Assembly (NCBI RefSeq): GCF_016482785.1
Contig: NZ_JAEMXM010000018.1
Location: 39,837-103,836 of the forward strand
Source of the DNA: Paenibacillus alkalitolerans
GTDB taxonomy: Bacteria; Bacillota; Bacilli; Paenibacillales; YIM-B00363
Direction of reading: 5' to 3'
Length of the DNA stretch: 64,000 nucleotides
Shown here: positions 43,373 through 52,753 of the stretch, piece after piece
Position numbering within the stretch: position 1 is the stretch's first letter
Layout: every line of letters begins with the position of its first letter
The notes under the pieces: model-generated
What the model was told of the DNA's origin: nothing
What the model saw: the letters and a program-made list of their open reading frames with translations, nothing else
The model's database searches: none
Program-made: the position numbers and the translations under genes

Positions 43373-44740
43373 TTATTTTTGATTCTGTATTACTTGATTG
43401 TCATATTCGGCGTCCGCGCGCTTCATGTATTCCGTGACGTCGCCGTTCTCCACGACCATCTCTTGCATCAACTTGTAATACCAGTTGCGGAACTGCGGCG
43501 GAATTGCATCATCGCCCCACCAGTTGTTGATCATGAGCGATTTCTTCACATTCGGGTCGTTTACATACTCCAACACTTTCGCAAATTGTTCGGTCGATTC
43601 GTATGTGATCGGTTCCGCAGTGGTCGGAAGAGCGTTAGCGGTTTCAAGGAACTTCGTATACTGCTCCTTGCTGAAGAAGAACCGGATGAACGATTTCATC
43701 GCTTCAACTTTGTCCGCATCTTTCGACGCTTCAGCCGAGAAGGACCAACCCGCCAAAGTCGGCAAACCGTTGACAATCAGATTGCCCTGCCGGTCGGGAA
43801 TCGCATAGAAACCGAATTCGAAGTTCGGGTCCGCTTCCTTGATTTGCGTAAACATCCATGGTCCGGAGAACAGCTGCGCCGCCTTGCCCGTTACGAGAAT
43901 GGACGCGGTTTGGTTGTCCGCCGTGCTGAGCCAGCCTTTGTCAACGTACTTGGTAAACAAATCTTTATAGTCGGTCATGGCCTGCGCAACGTTGGCATCG
44001 GTGAAGCTGACTTGTTTGGCCGTCCGTTTGGAATTCCAGTGCGGATCGTTGGCATACACTTGATCGATCAGAAACTTGTTAAGCCAGAAGCCCATGTGCC
44101 AAATGTCTTTGCCGCCTACCACGATCGGCGAGATGCCGGACGCTTTGAGCTTTTCCTGAATGGCAATGAACTCGTCGTATGTTTTCGGAAGCTCGGTTAT
44201 GCCGGCATCGGCGTACGCCTTCTTGCTGTAAATAATACCTTGCGGCGCGTTCCCGACAATCGGCGCGACGTATTTTTTGCCGTTCAATTCCGGCAACGAT
44301 TTGAAAATATCGTGAAGATCGGACGGCAGCTCGGCGACCCGGCCGGCGTCCACGAACACTTGGACGTCGCGCAATTCAACGAGGTCCGGATATTCGCCAA
44401 CCGCGTCTTTCGTCTTCAGCCAATCCAGGTAAGAAGCGGTTCCGGTCTCGCTAATGTCCTTAATTTTGATGTGCGGATTCGCATCCGCGAACGCTTTGAT
44501 CGCGTTAGCCATCGCTTGTCTGGTAGCCGGATCGCCCGAAGCGTAGCCGATTGTGAAGGATACCTCTTTCGGCGGAGCCGGTTCTTCTCCCGCTGAGTCA
44601 CTATTTGTGTTGCTCTGCTGTTGTTCGGACGATTCGTCATTTGAAGCATTGTTTGCATTGTTGCCGCCGCCGCATGCGGTCAAGAAAACGGATAATGCCA
44701 GGACAAGCGTAAGAAGCGCGAATAGTGATTTTTTTGTCAT
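43373..44740 (-). CDS. Extracellular sugar-binding lipoprotein
   Basis: A 455-residue family 1 solute-binding protein. A signal peptide ends in VFLTACGGG (lipobox Cys near 23), followed by a Ser/Asn/Glu linker. The family motif VLVTGKAAQLFSGPWMF lies near residue 285. The ligand is probably an oligosaccharide, but it cannot be named. A good AGGGGAGG site precedes the ATG. It is the first gene of the transporter and lies directly downstream of the YesMN-type regulators. Confidence 0.92.
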   Translation of the reverse strand: MTKKSLFALLTLVLALSVFLTACGGGNNANNASNDESSEQQQSNTNSDSAGEEPAPPKEVSFTIGYASGDPATRQAMANAIKAFADANPHIKIKDISETGTASYLDWLKTKDAVGEYPDLVELRDVQVFVDAGRVAELPSDLHDIFKSLPELNGKKYVAPIVGNAPQGIIYSKKAYADAGITELPKTYDEFIAIQEKLKASGISPIVVGGKDIWHMGFWLNKFLIDQVYANDPHWNSKRTAKQVSFTDANVAQAMTDYKDLFTKYVDKGWLSTADNQTASILVTGKAAQLFSGPWMFTQIKEADPNFEFGFYAIPDRQGNLIVNGLPTLAGWSFSAEASKDADKVEAMKSFIRFFFSKEQYTKFLETANALPTTAEPITYESTEQFAKVLEYVNDPNVKKSLMINNWWGDDAIPPQFRNWYYKLMQEMVVENGDVTEYMKRADAEYDNQVIQNQK

Positions 44741-44836
44741 GCTGCATGAACCTCCCCTTATTGTTAACTCAGTTAAAGAATAGCACCCCGTCCGATCGGT
44801 TTGAATGAAGTTTTTTAAGTCCCATATGCGCTATAT

Positions 44837-46429
44837 TTAAGATTTTGCGGACTGCTTGAATTCCAGAGGAAGTTTACCGTACATCTTCTTAAACATGTCG
44901 CTGAAGTGACGCGCATTGTTGTAGCCCACTTTTTCCGCGATCTCGTACACCATCATGTCGGTGGTGGTGAGAAGCCGCACGGCGTTCTTCATCCGCACCT
45001 CCGTCACGTACTGCTTGAAATTTTGCATCGTATGCTTCTTAAAGAAGCTGCTGAAATAATAGGGGTTCATATAAGCGATCGAAGCGACGGAATCCAATGT
45101 GATTTCTTCCGCATAATGGTCGTCGATGTATTGTTTGATCCGCGCCATGAGCAGCTTTTCTTTATTCCCCGCCTTATCGTCTATCCGATGATGAAGTTCT
45201 TCCAGCATCCCCATGATGCCCTGCTTCATAGCCGCAAACGTTTCAAACCGATTCAACCGGCTTTGCAGGTCATGAATGTCGAATCCCCCGCCCGACAGCC
45301 TGATTCCCGAATTTTTCACTTCCTGAATGATGAACAACACGGACGAAAAGCAAGTCGAGACGGCAAGCGCCTGATTTCCGTACGCTGCGGTACCTATCGT
45401 ATCGAGCATGCTTTTCATCGCCGACTTCGCCGCTTGCCAATCGTTGGAGGTGAAGCCGCGAACCGTCTCCGATCGAAGCGCATACAATTCGCTTTCGACA
45501 TCCCTCTTCTGCTCGTGCTCGTGATACACGATAATGCGGTTCAATCCGAGGAAATACTTCATCGACAAAGCTTGCTCGGCTTCACGGCACGATTGAACGA
45601 GCAGCGCGATATCGGGCACGGGCCGACCGAGGCCGATGGAGGCTTCCAGCTTCAGATAGGAGCCGATTTTTTCCCGGATGACTTCAGCCAGCCGGATCGC
45701 TTCCTCGGGGTCGGCATGATCGACGGCATACATATGCCTTTTATTTTTATAAAACATTTGCCCTCGGCCATAGCCCGATAATAGTTCGGTCAATATATTC
45801 TCCACGGCGAAATCGACCAGCTTCTTTTCCTGATCGCGCCATCTCTCCGACTCGCCTCCGATGCCTTCAATATCCACGACCCCTATCGAATGGAACGGAC
45901 CGTAAAATTCCGCTTTTATCGTCCGGTAAGCTTCGCTTTGTTCGGATAATGTTCCGTCCGTCAGCCGAACGAACCAATCCCGCATCTCCTCGTTCCGGCT
46001 TCTCCGTTCCAGCAGCTGGAGCTTGTCCTTCTGCCTTACCTGCTCATCCTCCTGCCGAAGCAGCGAGACTGTTTTGATCAGCACGTTCTCCAGCTCCCGC
46101 TTGACGAGCGGCTTCACCAAATAATCCACAGCCCCGTAGGCGACGGCATCCTTCGCATACGAAAACTCCTGATACGCGCTGATGAAGATGACTTTGACAG
46201 GCAGCGAACGCCGTTTGATTTCCTTGATAATGTCGATGCCGGACCTGTGCGGCATGCTTATATCGCTGATCGCTATGTCGGGTTTGTGCGTTTCGATTGC
46301 CTCCATCAGTTCATGTCCGTCGTACGCCTGCGCCACGATATCCATGCCGAGCGCTTCCCAATCGATCAGCTTTCGCAAACCTTTAATAATAAGCGGTTCG
46401 TCATCCGCCAGTATGACTCGTATCGCCAT
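44837..46429 (-). CDS. YesN-type response regulator with AraC output domain
   Basis: A 530-residue regulator. The receiver domain begins IRVILADDEPLIIKGL with the phospho-acceptor Asp in DIAISDISMPHRSG near residue 55. The middle region is a variable Paenibacillus-type linker. The C-terminal AraC domain has two helix-turn-helices (LDSVASIAYMNPYYFSSFFK and YEIAEKVGYNNARHFSDMFKK). The ATG at 46429 follows GGAGG and overlaps the kinase gene by 29 bp. It is likely to activate the adjacent sugar transporter. Confidence 0.92.
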   Translation of the reverse strand: MAIRVILADDEPLIIKGLRKLIDWEALGMDIVAQAYDGHELMEAIETHKPDIAISDISMPHRSGIDIIKEIKRRSLPVKVIFISAYQEFSYAKDAVAYGAVDYLVKPLVKRELENVLIKTVSLLRQEDEQVRQKDKLQLLERRSRNEEMRDWFVRLTDGTLSEQSEAYRTIKAEFYGPFHSIGVVDIEGIGGESERWRDQEKKLVDFAVENILTELLSGYGRGQMFYKNKRHMYAVDHADPEEAIRLAEVIREKIGSYLKLEASIGLGRPVPDIALLVQSCREAEQALSMKYFLGLNRIIVYHEHEQKRDVESELYALRSETVRGFTSNDWQAAKSAMKSMLDTIGTAAYGNQALAVSTCFSSVLFIIQEVKNSGIRLSGGGFDIHDLQSRLNRFETFAAMKQGIMGMLEELHHRIDDKAGNKEKLLMARIKQYIDDHYAEEITLDSVASIAYMNPYYFSSFFKKHTMQNFKQYVTEVRMKNAVRLLTTTDMMVYEIAEKVGYNNARHFSDMFKKMYGKLPLEFKQSAKS

Positions 46430-48194
46430 GCCTTGCCGCCTCCTTCCGGATCGGAAACCGCATCCGCACCGAGGTGCCGATATGCTTCTTGCTGCTGATT
46501 TCCAATCCGTAATTATCACCGCATACCGATTTGATTCGTTCATGGACGTTTTTCATCCCAACGCCCTTGACCGCCGTCTTCGGATCGTCGATCCTCGCGT
46601 TCAAGTCCGCCAAGCTTTCCTCGTCGATACCGACGCCGTCGTCATAAACTGTGACCGTTAAGTCCTCATCTATCGTCTCTATCGTCAACCAGACCTTACC
46701 TTTGCCGCCCTTCGGACGAATGCCGTGCTGAATCGCGTTTTCGACGATCGGCTGCAGCGACAGCTTTAAAATTTGCCACTCCGGATCGACGCCGGAAGCG
46801 ACGTCAACGCGCAGCTCGATCCGGTTTTCAAAGCGGACGCCGATAATGTAGAAATAATCGTGCAGGTGATCCAATTCCCTGCGGATCGATACCCAGTCTT
46901 CTCCGTAGTCGATCACGTATTTCAGCTGATTGGACAAAGAAAGGATCATATCGGCCACTTCAGAGTCGTCGTTATGTACTGCGTTCATGCGAATCACTTC
47001 TAAAGTATTGTACAGATAATGCGGACGGATTTGGCTTTTCAACGCGTTCAGTTCCGCTTGCTTCCTGCCGAGCTCCGCAATGTACGCTTCATGGATAAAA
47101 TTGTTCAAGCGCTCGACCATCCGATTGAAGCCGTGGGCCAGCCTCCCGATTTCGTCGTTGCCGTACTTCGCGACTTGCGTTTCCAAATTTCCGGACTCCA
47201 CCTTCGCCATCTGTTTGATGATCACCCTGATCGGCTCCGCCAACCGCTTGGAAAACCATCCGCCCATCACTATCAATACGAATACGCATATCGCAATGGC
47301 GACATATACGGCAGATTGCGTCGATGTCAGCTGCTCGAACAGATCGTTCTTGGATATCCTCAGGACGACGCGTCCATTGAGGAAAGACAGCCTTTCGCTG
47401 ATTACGAATTTGTCGCTGTCGGTTAAACCGGAAACCGGCCGCCTCGCGCCGATGATCTCCTCTTTATTGCTGTGGTATACAAAATCATTCCCGTCAAGCA
47501 CATAGAGCTCGTCGTTGTCACCCAAATTCAGCTCTCTGAACATATCATAGAAAATACGGCTGTCGACATCTATGAATAACGCGCCTACCACTTTCCGGTC
47601 CGGTGTGACCGGCCCTGAAATATCGATCAAGCTGCGTCCGAAAGTAATGACATTCCGTTGGGAATTGAACACATATTTCATCGAATGGGTTAAGTGCACC
47701 GCCAGTCTTGTGGGGTTCTCTTGCAGCGGCAAGAGCCAAGTATCGATAGGCAATCGATCCGTCAGCAATGCATTTCCTTCGCGGGTTTGATAATAAAGCT
47801 TCTTGTCTGACTGTCGGACGAAAAAGGCGGTGCGAATATAGGGGTCGCTGTACAGCACCGTCTTTAAGAAGTCCTCGATCGGAATTTGATTGATTTGCTC
47901 CAACTGGTCTACGTAAAAGCTTTGACTAACCAAGGTGCTTTCCGTAGTCCCGTTGTTTTTGCTGTTATACATCAGTTTCGTGATTTCATTATAGTGATTA
48001 AATGCATTGTTCAAGTTATAACTCATATACAGTGTCATCTGCGTCAAGTTATTTACGGTGTACTTCTGCACGTGCCCGGTAAACGTTTGCAACGAAAACA
48101 AGCTGAGCGCGAAGAGCGGGATCATGCCTACCACAATGAACGCACCGGAAAACTTGACGAAAACACTGCTCCATAGCTGCCGCAACCCGGTCAT
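46401..48194 (-). CDS. YesM-type sensor histidine kinase
   Basis: A 597-residue kinase. Transmembrane helices lie near residues 15-35 and 298-318, bracketing an extracellular dCache-like sensor. A HAMP domain follows, then the LytS-type His kinase box with the phospho-accepting His in SQIRPHYLYNTLEVIRM near residue 398. The HATPase shows PIVENAIQHGI and DDGVGI. It is the partner of the overlapping YesN-type regulator; a carbohydrate signal is inferred from the downstream transporter. Confidence 0.92.
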   Translation of the reverse strand: MTGLRQLWSSVFVKFSGAFIVVGMIPLFALSLFSLQTFTGHVQKYTVNNLTQMTLYMSYNLNNAFNHYNEITKLMYNSKNNGTTESTLVSQSFYVDQLEQINQIPIEDFLKTVLYSDPYIRTAFFVRQSDKKLYYQTREGNALLTDRLPIDTWLLPLQENPTRLAVHLTHSMKYVFNSQRNVITFGRSLIDISGPVTPDRKVVGALFIDVDSRIFYDMFRELNLGDNDELYVLDGNDFVYHSNKEEIIGARRPVSGLTDSDKFVISERLSFLNGRVVLRISKNDLFEQLTSTQSAVYVAIAICVFVLIVMGGWFSKRLAEPIRVIIKQMAKVESGNLETQVAKYGNDEIGRLAHGFNRMVERLNNFIHEAYIAELGRKQAELNALKSQIRPHYLYNTLEVIRMNAVHNDDSEVADMILSLSNQLKYVIDYGEDWVSIRRELDHLHDYFYIIGVRFENRIELRVDVASGVDPEWQILKLSLQPIVENAIQHGIRPKGGKGKVWLTIETIDEDLTVTVYDDGVGIDEESLADLNARIDDPKTAVKGVGMKNVHERIKSVCGDNYGLEISSKKHIGTSVRMRFPIRKEAARHGDTSHTGG

Positions 48195-48282
48195 CGGAGA
48201 TGCCCCCTTCCAGAACAGTATAACATGAGATGAATGCGACTTTTTTCAGACCCGTATGCGGCTTTTTATATAAATATACGAC

Positions 48283-48310
48283 AAGACCCTCCTCTTGACA
48301 GGAGAGTCTT
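48283..48310. terminator. Hairpin upstream of the kinase gene
   Basis: Stem AAGACcCTCCT / AGGAGaGTCTT with a 6-nt loop. It may be a second terminator for the methylase gene or a leader structure of the kinase transcript. T runs on either side are weak. Confidence 0.4.
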
Positions 48311-48345
48311 GTTCATTTCAATTCAGCCGTTCTGCAAAATAGCAT

Positions 48346-48383
48346 AAAAAAAGGGAGCCCTCAATGAAGCAATGGGCTGTCCC
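48346..48383 (-). terminator. Terminator after TrmH-family methylase
   Basis: Minus strand GGGA(CA)GCCC pairs with GGGCTCCC and runs into seven T (48352-48346). Confidence 0.7.
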
Positions 48384-48421
48384 CGCATGAATCGTATTAC
48401 ATCGGACTTTTGGCACAGCAA

Positions 48422-49252
48422 TCATTTTTTTGTGTTGTAAACCAGGCGCTGCCGGACCGTTTCGTATAACAACACTGTGGCGGCCATCGCCACGTTTAAC
48501 GATTCGGCGCGCCCCGGTATCGGGATAATGACGGTTTCGTCGGCCATCGCCAGCAATTCCGCCGAAACGCCGGCCCCTTCGTTGCCGACGAGAAAGCAAA
48601 CGGCTCCGGCGTAATCGGCATCGAAACACGTATGCGTCGCGCCGAGCGACGCCGCAATCACTTTCACGCCGCTGGAACGAGCGATTGGAAGAACGTCCGC
48701 GAGATTGCAAGGAACGACCGGAACATGAAACAGCGAGCCCATCGTTGACCTGACCGTCTTAGGATTATACACGTCTGCCGAACCTTTGCCGACAAGTACG
48801 GCGGTTGCTCCGACAGCGTCCGCCGACCGAATGATCGTCCCCAAATTCCCCGGGTCCTGTACCGCGTCGACAGCTACGAAAAGCCCGTTCTGCGCGGCGG
48901 CGAGCAGCGGCTCGAAGCCGTAATCGGGCATCTTCACGACAGCGGCTACGCCTTGGGGAGTTTGCGCATCCGCCACTTTGGCCATCACGGCGTCGGACAC
49001 CGGCACCCAACGGGCTCCCCCGGATTGTTGTTCCGGGCCGAATCCGAGCCCGGAACCGCCCAATTCACGAACGGCCGGCGAACCCGGAATGTAAAGTATG
49101 GTGTCCACTTTCGCGCCGCTGTGAAACGCTTCTCCGACAACATGCGCTCCTTCGATGAGGAAAGTCCCGCTTTTATCGCGTCCTTTTTTCGTTTGCAGGG
49201 CCGCCCATTGCTTCACTTGCTCGTTGTTTAACGACCGAATCCCTTCATCCAT
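48422..49252 (-). CDS. TrmH/SpoU-family RNA 2'-O-methyltransferase (YsgA-like)
   Basis: A 276-residue SPOUT enzyme. An N-terminal substrate-binding domain (QTKKGRDKSGTFLIEGAHVV) precedes the SpoU domain with its three motifs: DPGNLGTIIRSADA, VGNEGAG and IPIPGRAESLNVAMAA. It is predicted to methylate ribose in rRNA or tRNA. In Bacillus ysgA lies next to sspI, as here, which supports the YsgA assignment. The ATG at 49252 follows GGAAAGGA. Confidence 0.92.
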   Translation of the reverse strand: MDEGIRSLNNEQVKQWAALQTKKGRDKSGTFLIEGAHVVGEAFHSGAKVDTILYIPGSPAVRELGGSGLGFGPEQQSGGARWVPVSDAVMAKVADAQTPQGVAAVVKMPDYGFEPLLAAAQNGLFVAVDAVQDPGNLGTIIRSADAVGATAVLVGKGSADVYNPKTVRSTMGSLFHVPVVPCNLADVLPIARSSGVKVIAASLGATHTCFDADYAGAVCFLVGNEGAGVSAELLAMADETVIIPIPGRAESLNVAMAATVLLYETVRQRLVYNTKK

Positions 49253-49341
49253 TGACCGATTTCCTTTCCGTATCCTGCTCCGCATGAATCGCATACAGCA
49301 TGTCCATACTATTCTCAATGCACATTCCGGAGGTTTTGTAA

Positions 49342-49551
49342 ATGATTTTAACCTTACGACAAGCGATTTATCAAAAGATGCTGCCGATGAGCGAAGATGA
49401 GTTCATGAACACCATTGAAGACGCGATTGGGAACGACGAAAGGACGTTGCCCGGGCTTGGCGTTTTATTTGAGATTATTTGGCAAAATATCGATGAAGAT
49501 ACGAAGAACAAGCTCGTTTCAACGTTGAAAGCGAATTTTCCCAAGGAATAA
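49342..49551 (+). CDS. sspI: Small acid-soluble spore protein SspI
   Basis: A 69-residue protein. LRQAIYQKM at the start, then TIEDAIGNDERTLPGLGVLFEIIW and the acidic-basic tail match SspI, a minor SASP found in Bacillus spores. GGAGG lies about eight bases before the ATG. It is divergent from the ysgA-like gene, the conserved Bacillus arrangement. Confidence 0.93.
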   Translation: MILTLRQAIYQKMLPMSEDEFMNTIEDAIGNDERTLPGLGVLFEIIWQNIDEDTKNKLVSTLKANFPKE

Positions 49552-49770
49552 TGCGAACCGTTAGACGCTCGTTTGGTACCGTAACCAGGAGGGCCTTTAG
49601 TCCCGAATTATCGTATGTTGTTCCAAAGCTAATAATTGCCGCTGCAGCACTCGAATATGCTCGAATGCCGTCTCGTTTATTGCTGCATCGGCAAAACTTT
49701 CCTCTGCAATTGCCTCAATTCGCCGAATCCGGCGGTGCAGAGGAAAAAGTCACCGCTGCGCGGAGCCAAC

Positions 49771-49792
49771 AAAAAAGCACCGTTTCCGGTGC
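49771..49792 (-). terminator. Terminator after LytTR gene
   Basis: Stem GCACCG / CGGTGC with a TTTC loop, followed on the minus strand by six T. Confidence 0.88.
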
Positions 49793-49806
49793 GGTCTAAA
49801 ATCACG

Positions 49807-50226
49807 CTAAGCGTTCGCTTCGCGTCGGTTTACTTCTTCGCCTTTAATCCGCTTCAACACCTCGCGAATATGCGCAGTTGCCGACTGGATCATCTCTTTG
49901 CGAATCAGCTTTTGCTTGATAAGTGCTACGGTAGCGTATTTGCTCCACGGGTTGGCGGGTTCTTCGAAAAACACTTTGCCCTGTGTCTCGTCAAATGAAG
50001 CCACCTTGTTCAAGTTAACAAGATTGGTCTTGTCCAACATGTCAAAACCGAACTTGGACAAACACTCTTCCATCTCCGACAATGTCGAAATGTGCCTGAA
50101 TTTCTGGTTGTTAGCGTGGTATACTATTTTCCGCCCTTCGATTTCCATATAGTCGACATCCTGCAAGCTGATACAAGCTAGTTCCTCCGAACCATTCGGG
50201 TGCACGCGGAGCACCGTCATCATCAT
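49807..50226 (-). CDS. LytTR-domain DNA-binding protein
   Basis: A protein of about 139 residues that consists of a LytTR DNA-binding domain. LQDVDYMEIEGRKIVYHANN near residue 24, then RHISTLSEMEECLSKFGF and LDKTNLVNLNKV are the family strands and helix. No receiver or membrane domain is present, so it is a stand-alone regulator. The start is ambiguous among several Met codons (50226 favoured; others up to 50271). Confidence 0.8.
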   Translation of the reverse strand: MMMTVLRVHPNGSEELACISLQDVDYMEIEGRKIVYHANNQKFRHISTLSEMEECLSKFGFDMLDKTNLVNLNKVASFDETQGKVFFEEPANPWSKYATVALIKQKLIRKEMIQSATAHIREVLKRIKGEEVNRREANA

Positions 50227-50355
50227 ACCCATCACTCTTTTCATACAATCTTTGAAAAGACCCATGCTCACAGTATACCATATTGTTCCATACTATGAAA
50301 ATAGCAGTTTCAGAATTTATCGAGAGATTCTAAAATGCTACTTTCGAACTATTCA

Positions 50356-50383
50356 AAAAGGACGGCCCCTTCACGGGGCTGTC
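50356..50383 (-). terminator. Terminator after prfC
   Basis: Stem GACGGCCCC / GGGGCTGTC (50361-50369, 50375-50383), then CTTTTT on the minus strand. It overlaps the last codons of prfC. Confidence 0.8.
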
Positions 50384-51954
50384 TCAAGGAACGTAATCGA
50401 CGGATTTTTTTCCATCGCCGCGCGCATCGCGTATTCGCTGTCGAATAATGCGACGAAATTCCCTTTCTTGTCGAGGCATAGCTGCGAGTTTACGCGGAAC
50501 TTGCCCGGATCCACATTCTCGCCGACGACCCAGCGGGCAAATTGATACGGTTGGCGTTGAAGCTCGATATCTACGTTGTATTCGTTCTTCATCCGATACT
50601 CGAACACTTCGAATTGAAGCTGACCGACAACGCCTAAAATCGTATCCTCAAAGCCTGTCGTCTTGAACACTTGAATGGTGCCTTCTTCCGTCAACTGATC
50701 GACGCCCTTCTGATATTGCTTATGCTTTAACGCGTTCTTTACAACGACTTTGGAGAACAGCTCCGGCGAGAAAGTGGGGAGCTCGTCGAATTCGATGTCG
50801 CTGCGCTCCGATAACGTATCGCCGATCCTGAAGATGCCGGGATCGAACAAGCCGATAATGTCCCCCGGAAAAGCTTCTTCCACGATATCGCGATCCTGTG
50901 CAAGGAATTGCTGCGGCTGCGAGAGTTTGATTTCTTTGCCGACGCGGACATGCTTCACCGCCATACCGCGGCTGAATTTGCCGGATACGATGCGCAAAAA
51001 TGCGACGCGATCCCGGTGAGCCGGATTCATGTTCGCTTGAATTTTAAACACGTATCCCGAGAACTTGCTCTCACTCGGATCGATCTCCCCGGCCGTGCTT
51101 TTGCGAGGCGCCGGTTCGGGAGCCAGAAGCAGGAAGTTTTCAAGAAACGTCTGCACGCCGAAATTATTAATGGCGCTGCCGAAGAAGACCGGGGTCAACT
51201 CTCCGCGGGACACTTTCTCCAGATCGAATTCGTCGCCGGCCACCTCCAGCAGCTCCAGGTCCTCCCGCAATTTCGGGTACAGATCGTCGCCCGCCGTTTC
51301 TATAACCGCCGGATCGTCATATCCTTCCACCGGGCGGAGAGCTATGGCGGAGTGGTCGTCTCCTTGGAACAATTCCATCTGGGATTGGAGCCGGTCATAT
51401 ACTCCCCGCAAGCTTCTGCCTTGCCCAATCGGCCAATTCATCGGATACGAGCGGATGCCGAGAACCTCCTCCAGCTCTTCCAACAACTCGAACGGATCCC
51501 TGCCTTCCCGGTCAAGTTTGTTGATGAATGTAAAAATCGGAATGCCGCGCATCCGGCAAACCTGGAACAATTTCTTCGTCTGCGCCTCCACCCCTTTGGC
51601 GGAGTCGATCAACATGACAGCGCAATCCGCCGCCGTCAATGTGCGGTACGTGTCTTCACTGAAGTCTTGGTGGCCGGGCGTATCCAAAATATTGATCCTC
51701 TTGCCTTGATAATCGAACTGCATGACGCTCGATGTCACCGAAATACCGCGCTGCTTCTCGATTTCCATCCAGTCGGACGTCGCAAATTTCCCGGCCTTTC
51801 TCCCTTTGACGGTTCCGGCTAACCGGATGGCGCCTCCGAATAGCAGCAGCTTTTCGGTTAAGGTCGTTTTCCCCGCGTCCGGGTGGGAAATAATGGCGAA
51901 TGTTCGCCTCTTCGACACTTCTTTTGACAGTTCCGTTCCCAATGTTTTGCTCAT
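50371..51954 (-). CDS. prfC: Peptide chain release factor 3
   Basis: A 527-residue translational GTPase that recycles RF1/RF2. G1 SHPDAGKTTLTEK lies near residue 24, then RGISVTSSVMQF (switch I), DTPGHQDFSEDTYR (G3) and NKLDREG (G4). RF3 is absent from many Bacillus species, so its presence is worth noting. The ATG at 51954 is preferred because a TATAAT element at 52000-51995 would put the transcript start downstream of the earlier in-frame ATG codon at 51996. Confidence 0.92.
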   Translation of the reverse strand: MSKTLGTELSKEVSKRRTFAIISHPDAGKTTLTEKLLLFGGAIRLAGTVKGRKAGKFATSDWMEIEKQRGISVTSSVMQFDYQGKRINILDTPGHQDFSEDTYRTLTAADCAVMLIDSAKGVEAQTKKLFQVCRMRGIPIFTFINKLDREGRDPFELLEELEEVLGIRSYPMNWPIGQGRSLRGVYDRLQSQMELFQGDDHSAIALRPVEGYDDPAVIETAGDDLYPKLREDLELLEVAGDEFDLEKVSRGELTPVFFGSAINNFGVQTFLENFLLLAPEPAPRKSTAGEIDPSESKFSGYVFKIQANMNPAHRDRVAFLRIVSGKFSRGMAVKHVRVGKEIKLSQPQQFLAQDRDIVEEAFPGDIIGLFDPGIFRIGDTLSERSDIEFDELPTFSPELFSKVVVKNALKHKQYQKGVDQLTEEGTIQVFKTTGFEDTILGVVGQLQFEVFEYRMKNEYNVDIELQRQPYQFARWVVGENVDPGKFRVNSQLCLDKKGNFVALFDSEYAMRAAMEKNPSITFLETAP

Positions 51955-51994
51955 TTCAGTCTTTTGTCCTTCCATATACATATTCGCTTCATAC

Positions 51995-52000
51995 ATTATA
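51995..52000 (-). promoter_or_regulatory. -10 element upstream of prfC
   Basis: Consensus TATAAT preceded by GTG on the minus strand. The -35 region is weak. It lies directly after the terminator of the cyclase-family gene, so prfC probably has its own promoter. Confidence 0.45.
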
Positions 52001-52003
52001 CAC

Positions 52004-52038
52004 GAAAAAGAGGGGCGCGCTTGAAAATCGCCCCCTCC
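52004..52038 (-). terminator. Terminator after cyclase-family gene
   Basis: GC-rich hairpin pairing GAGGGGGCG with CGCGCCCCTC imperfectly, then five T on the minus strand. Confidence 0.75.
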
Positions 52039-52052
52039 ATTGTTTTCCGTCG

Positions 52053-52682
52053 CTACCCGATCAAAAACGCCCTCGCCGGAGCAGCCTCAATCCCCTCGAG
52101 CTTTAAAGGCGCGAGCACGAAATCGTACACTCCGGGATGCACGTCTTTCAAGCGAAGCCCTTCCAGAATGAGCACGCCGCTGCGCATCAAAGAGCGGTGC
52201 GTCGGATATTCGGGCTGTGACCGCTCGATCCCCAATCCGTCTGTACCTACCCCTCGAATGCCCTTCTCAATCACATATTGAGCGCCGTCAGCCGTTAAAT
52301 AGATGAATTCGAAATCGAATTGTTCGCTGAAAGAGTTGCGTGTCTTCAAGAGCAGCCACTCGGAATCCCCGATGTCCAGCGCTTCAAGATCCGATCTGCT
52401 TATGCCTCCGGACACATGCGTCAGGTCGACCACTTGAGCACTTGAAACAAGGCGCTCAAGCGGAATGGTATCGATCGTCGCCCCTCCGTCCAGCATATGA
52501 AGCGGCGCGTCCAAATGCGTCCCGCAGTGCGCGTCGATCCCGATGCGGGTCTCGTATACGGAGCCCGTCCGATGGTTCGACATGTTGCGCAGCTCCGGTT
52601 TCTTTTCTTCTTTGTTTTTGTACACTTGCATGCCTTCGTTAATCGTCATGGATATATCGTATAATTTTCGTCCGTTCAACAT
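52053..52682 (-). CDS. Cyclase-family amidohydrolase (KynB-like)
   Basis: A 209-residue metal-dependent hydrolase of the putative cyclase family. The metal-binding HCGTHLDAPLHML motif (HxxxHxD) lies near residue 52, and further ligands are expected in GVGTDGLGIE and the late LEGL segment. Arylformamidase (KynB) activity occurs in the family, but no kynurenine genes are nearby, so the substrate is open. AAAGGAGG precedes the ATG. It is cotranscribed with zwf across a 51-bp gap holding the repeat element. Confidence 0.85.
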   Translation of the reverse strand: MLNGRKLYDISMTINEGMQVYKNKEEKKPELRNMSNHRTGSVYETRIGIDAHCGTHLDAPLHMLDGGATIDTIPLERLVSSAQVVDLTHVSGGISRSDLEALDIGDSEWLLLKTRNSFSEQFDFEFIYLTADGAQYVIEKGIRGVGTDGLGIERSQPEYPTHRSLMRSGVLILEGLRLKDVHPGVYDFVLAPLKLEGIEAAPARAFLIG

Positions 52683-52696
52683 CGGTTTAGGGTCAA

Positions 52697-52753
52697 CCTC
52701 CTTTGCTACACAAACTCGTCATCGCGGGCAACCTCAGGTTGCCTCTTCGCTGC
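52697..52753. repeat. Third, diverged copy of the intercistronic element
   Basis: Aligns over about 57 bp with the 15.65-kb tandem copies at roughly three quarters identity. It has the same order: CCTCC, TTTGCT, TCGT, CGCGG, then the CAACC/GGTTG hairpin and GCCTCTT. It spans the zwf stop codon and ends at the Shine-Dalgarno of the next gene. Confidence 0.75.

Noticed and set aside
49551..49799. 82-codon plus-strand frame after sspI
   Set aside because: No ribosome-binding site of its own, it overlaps a terminator and has no recognisable sequence.
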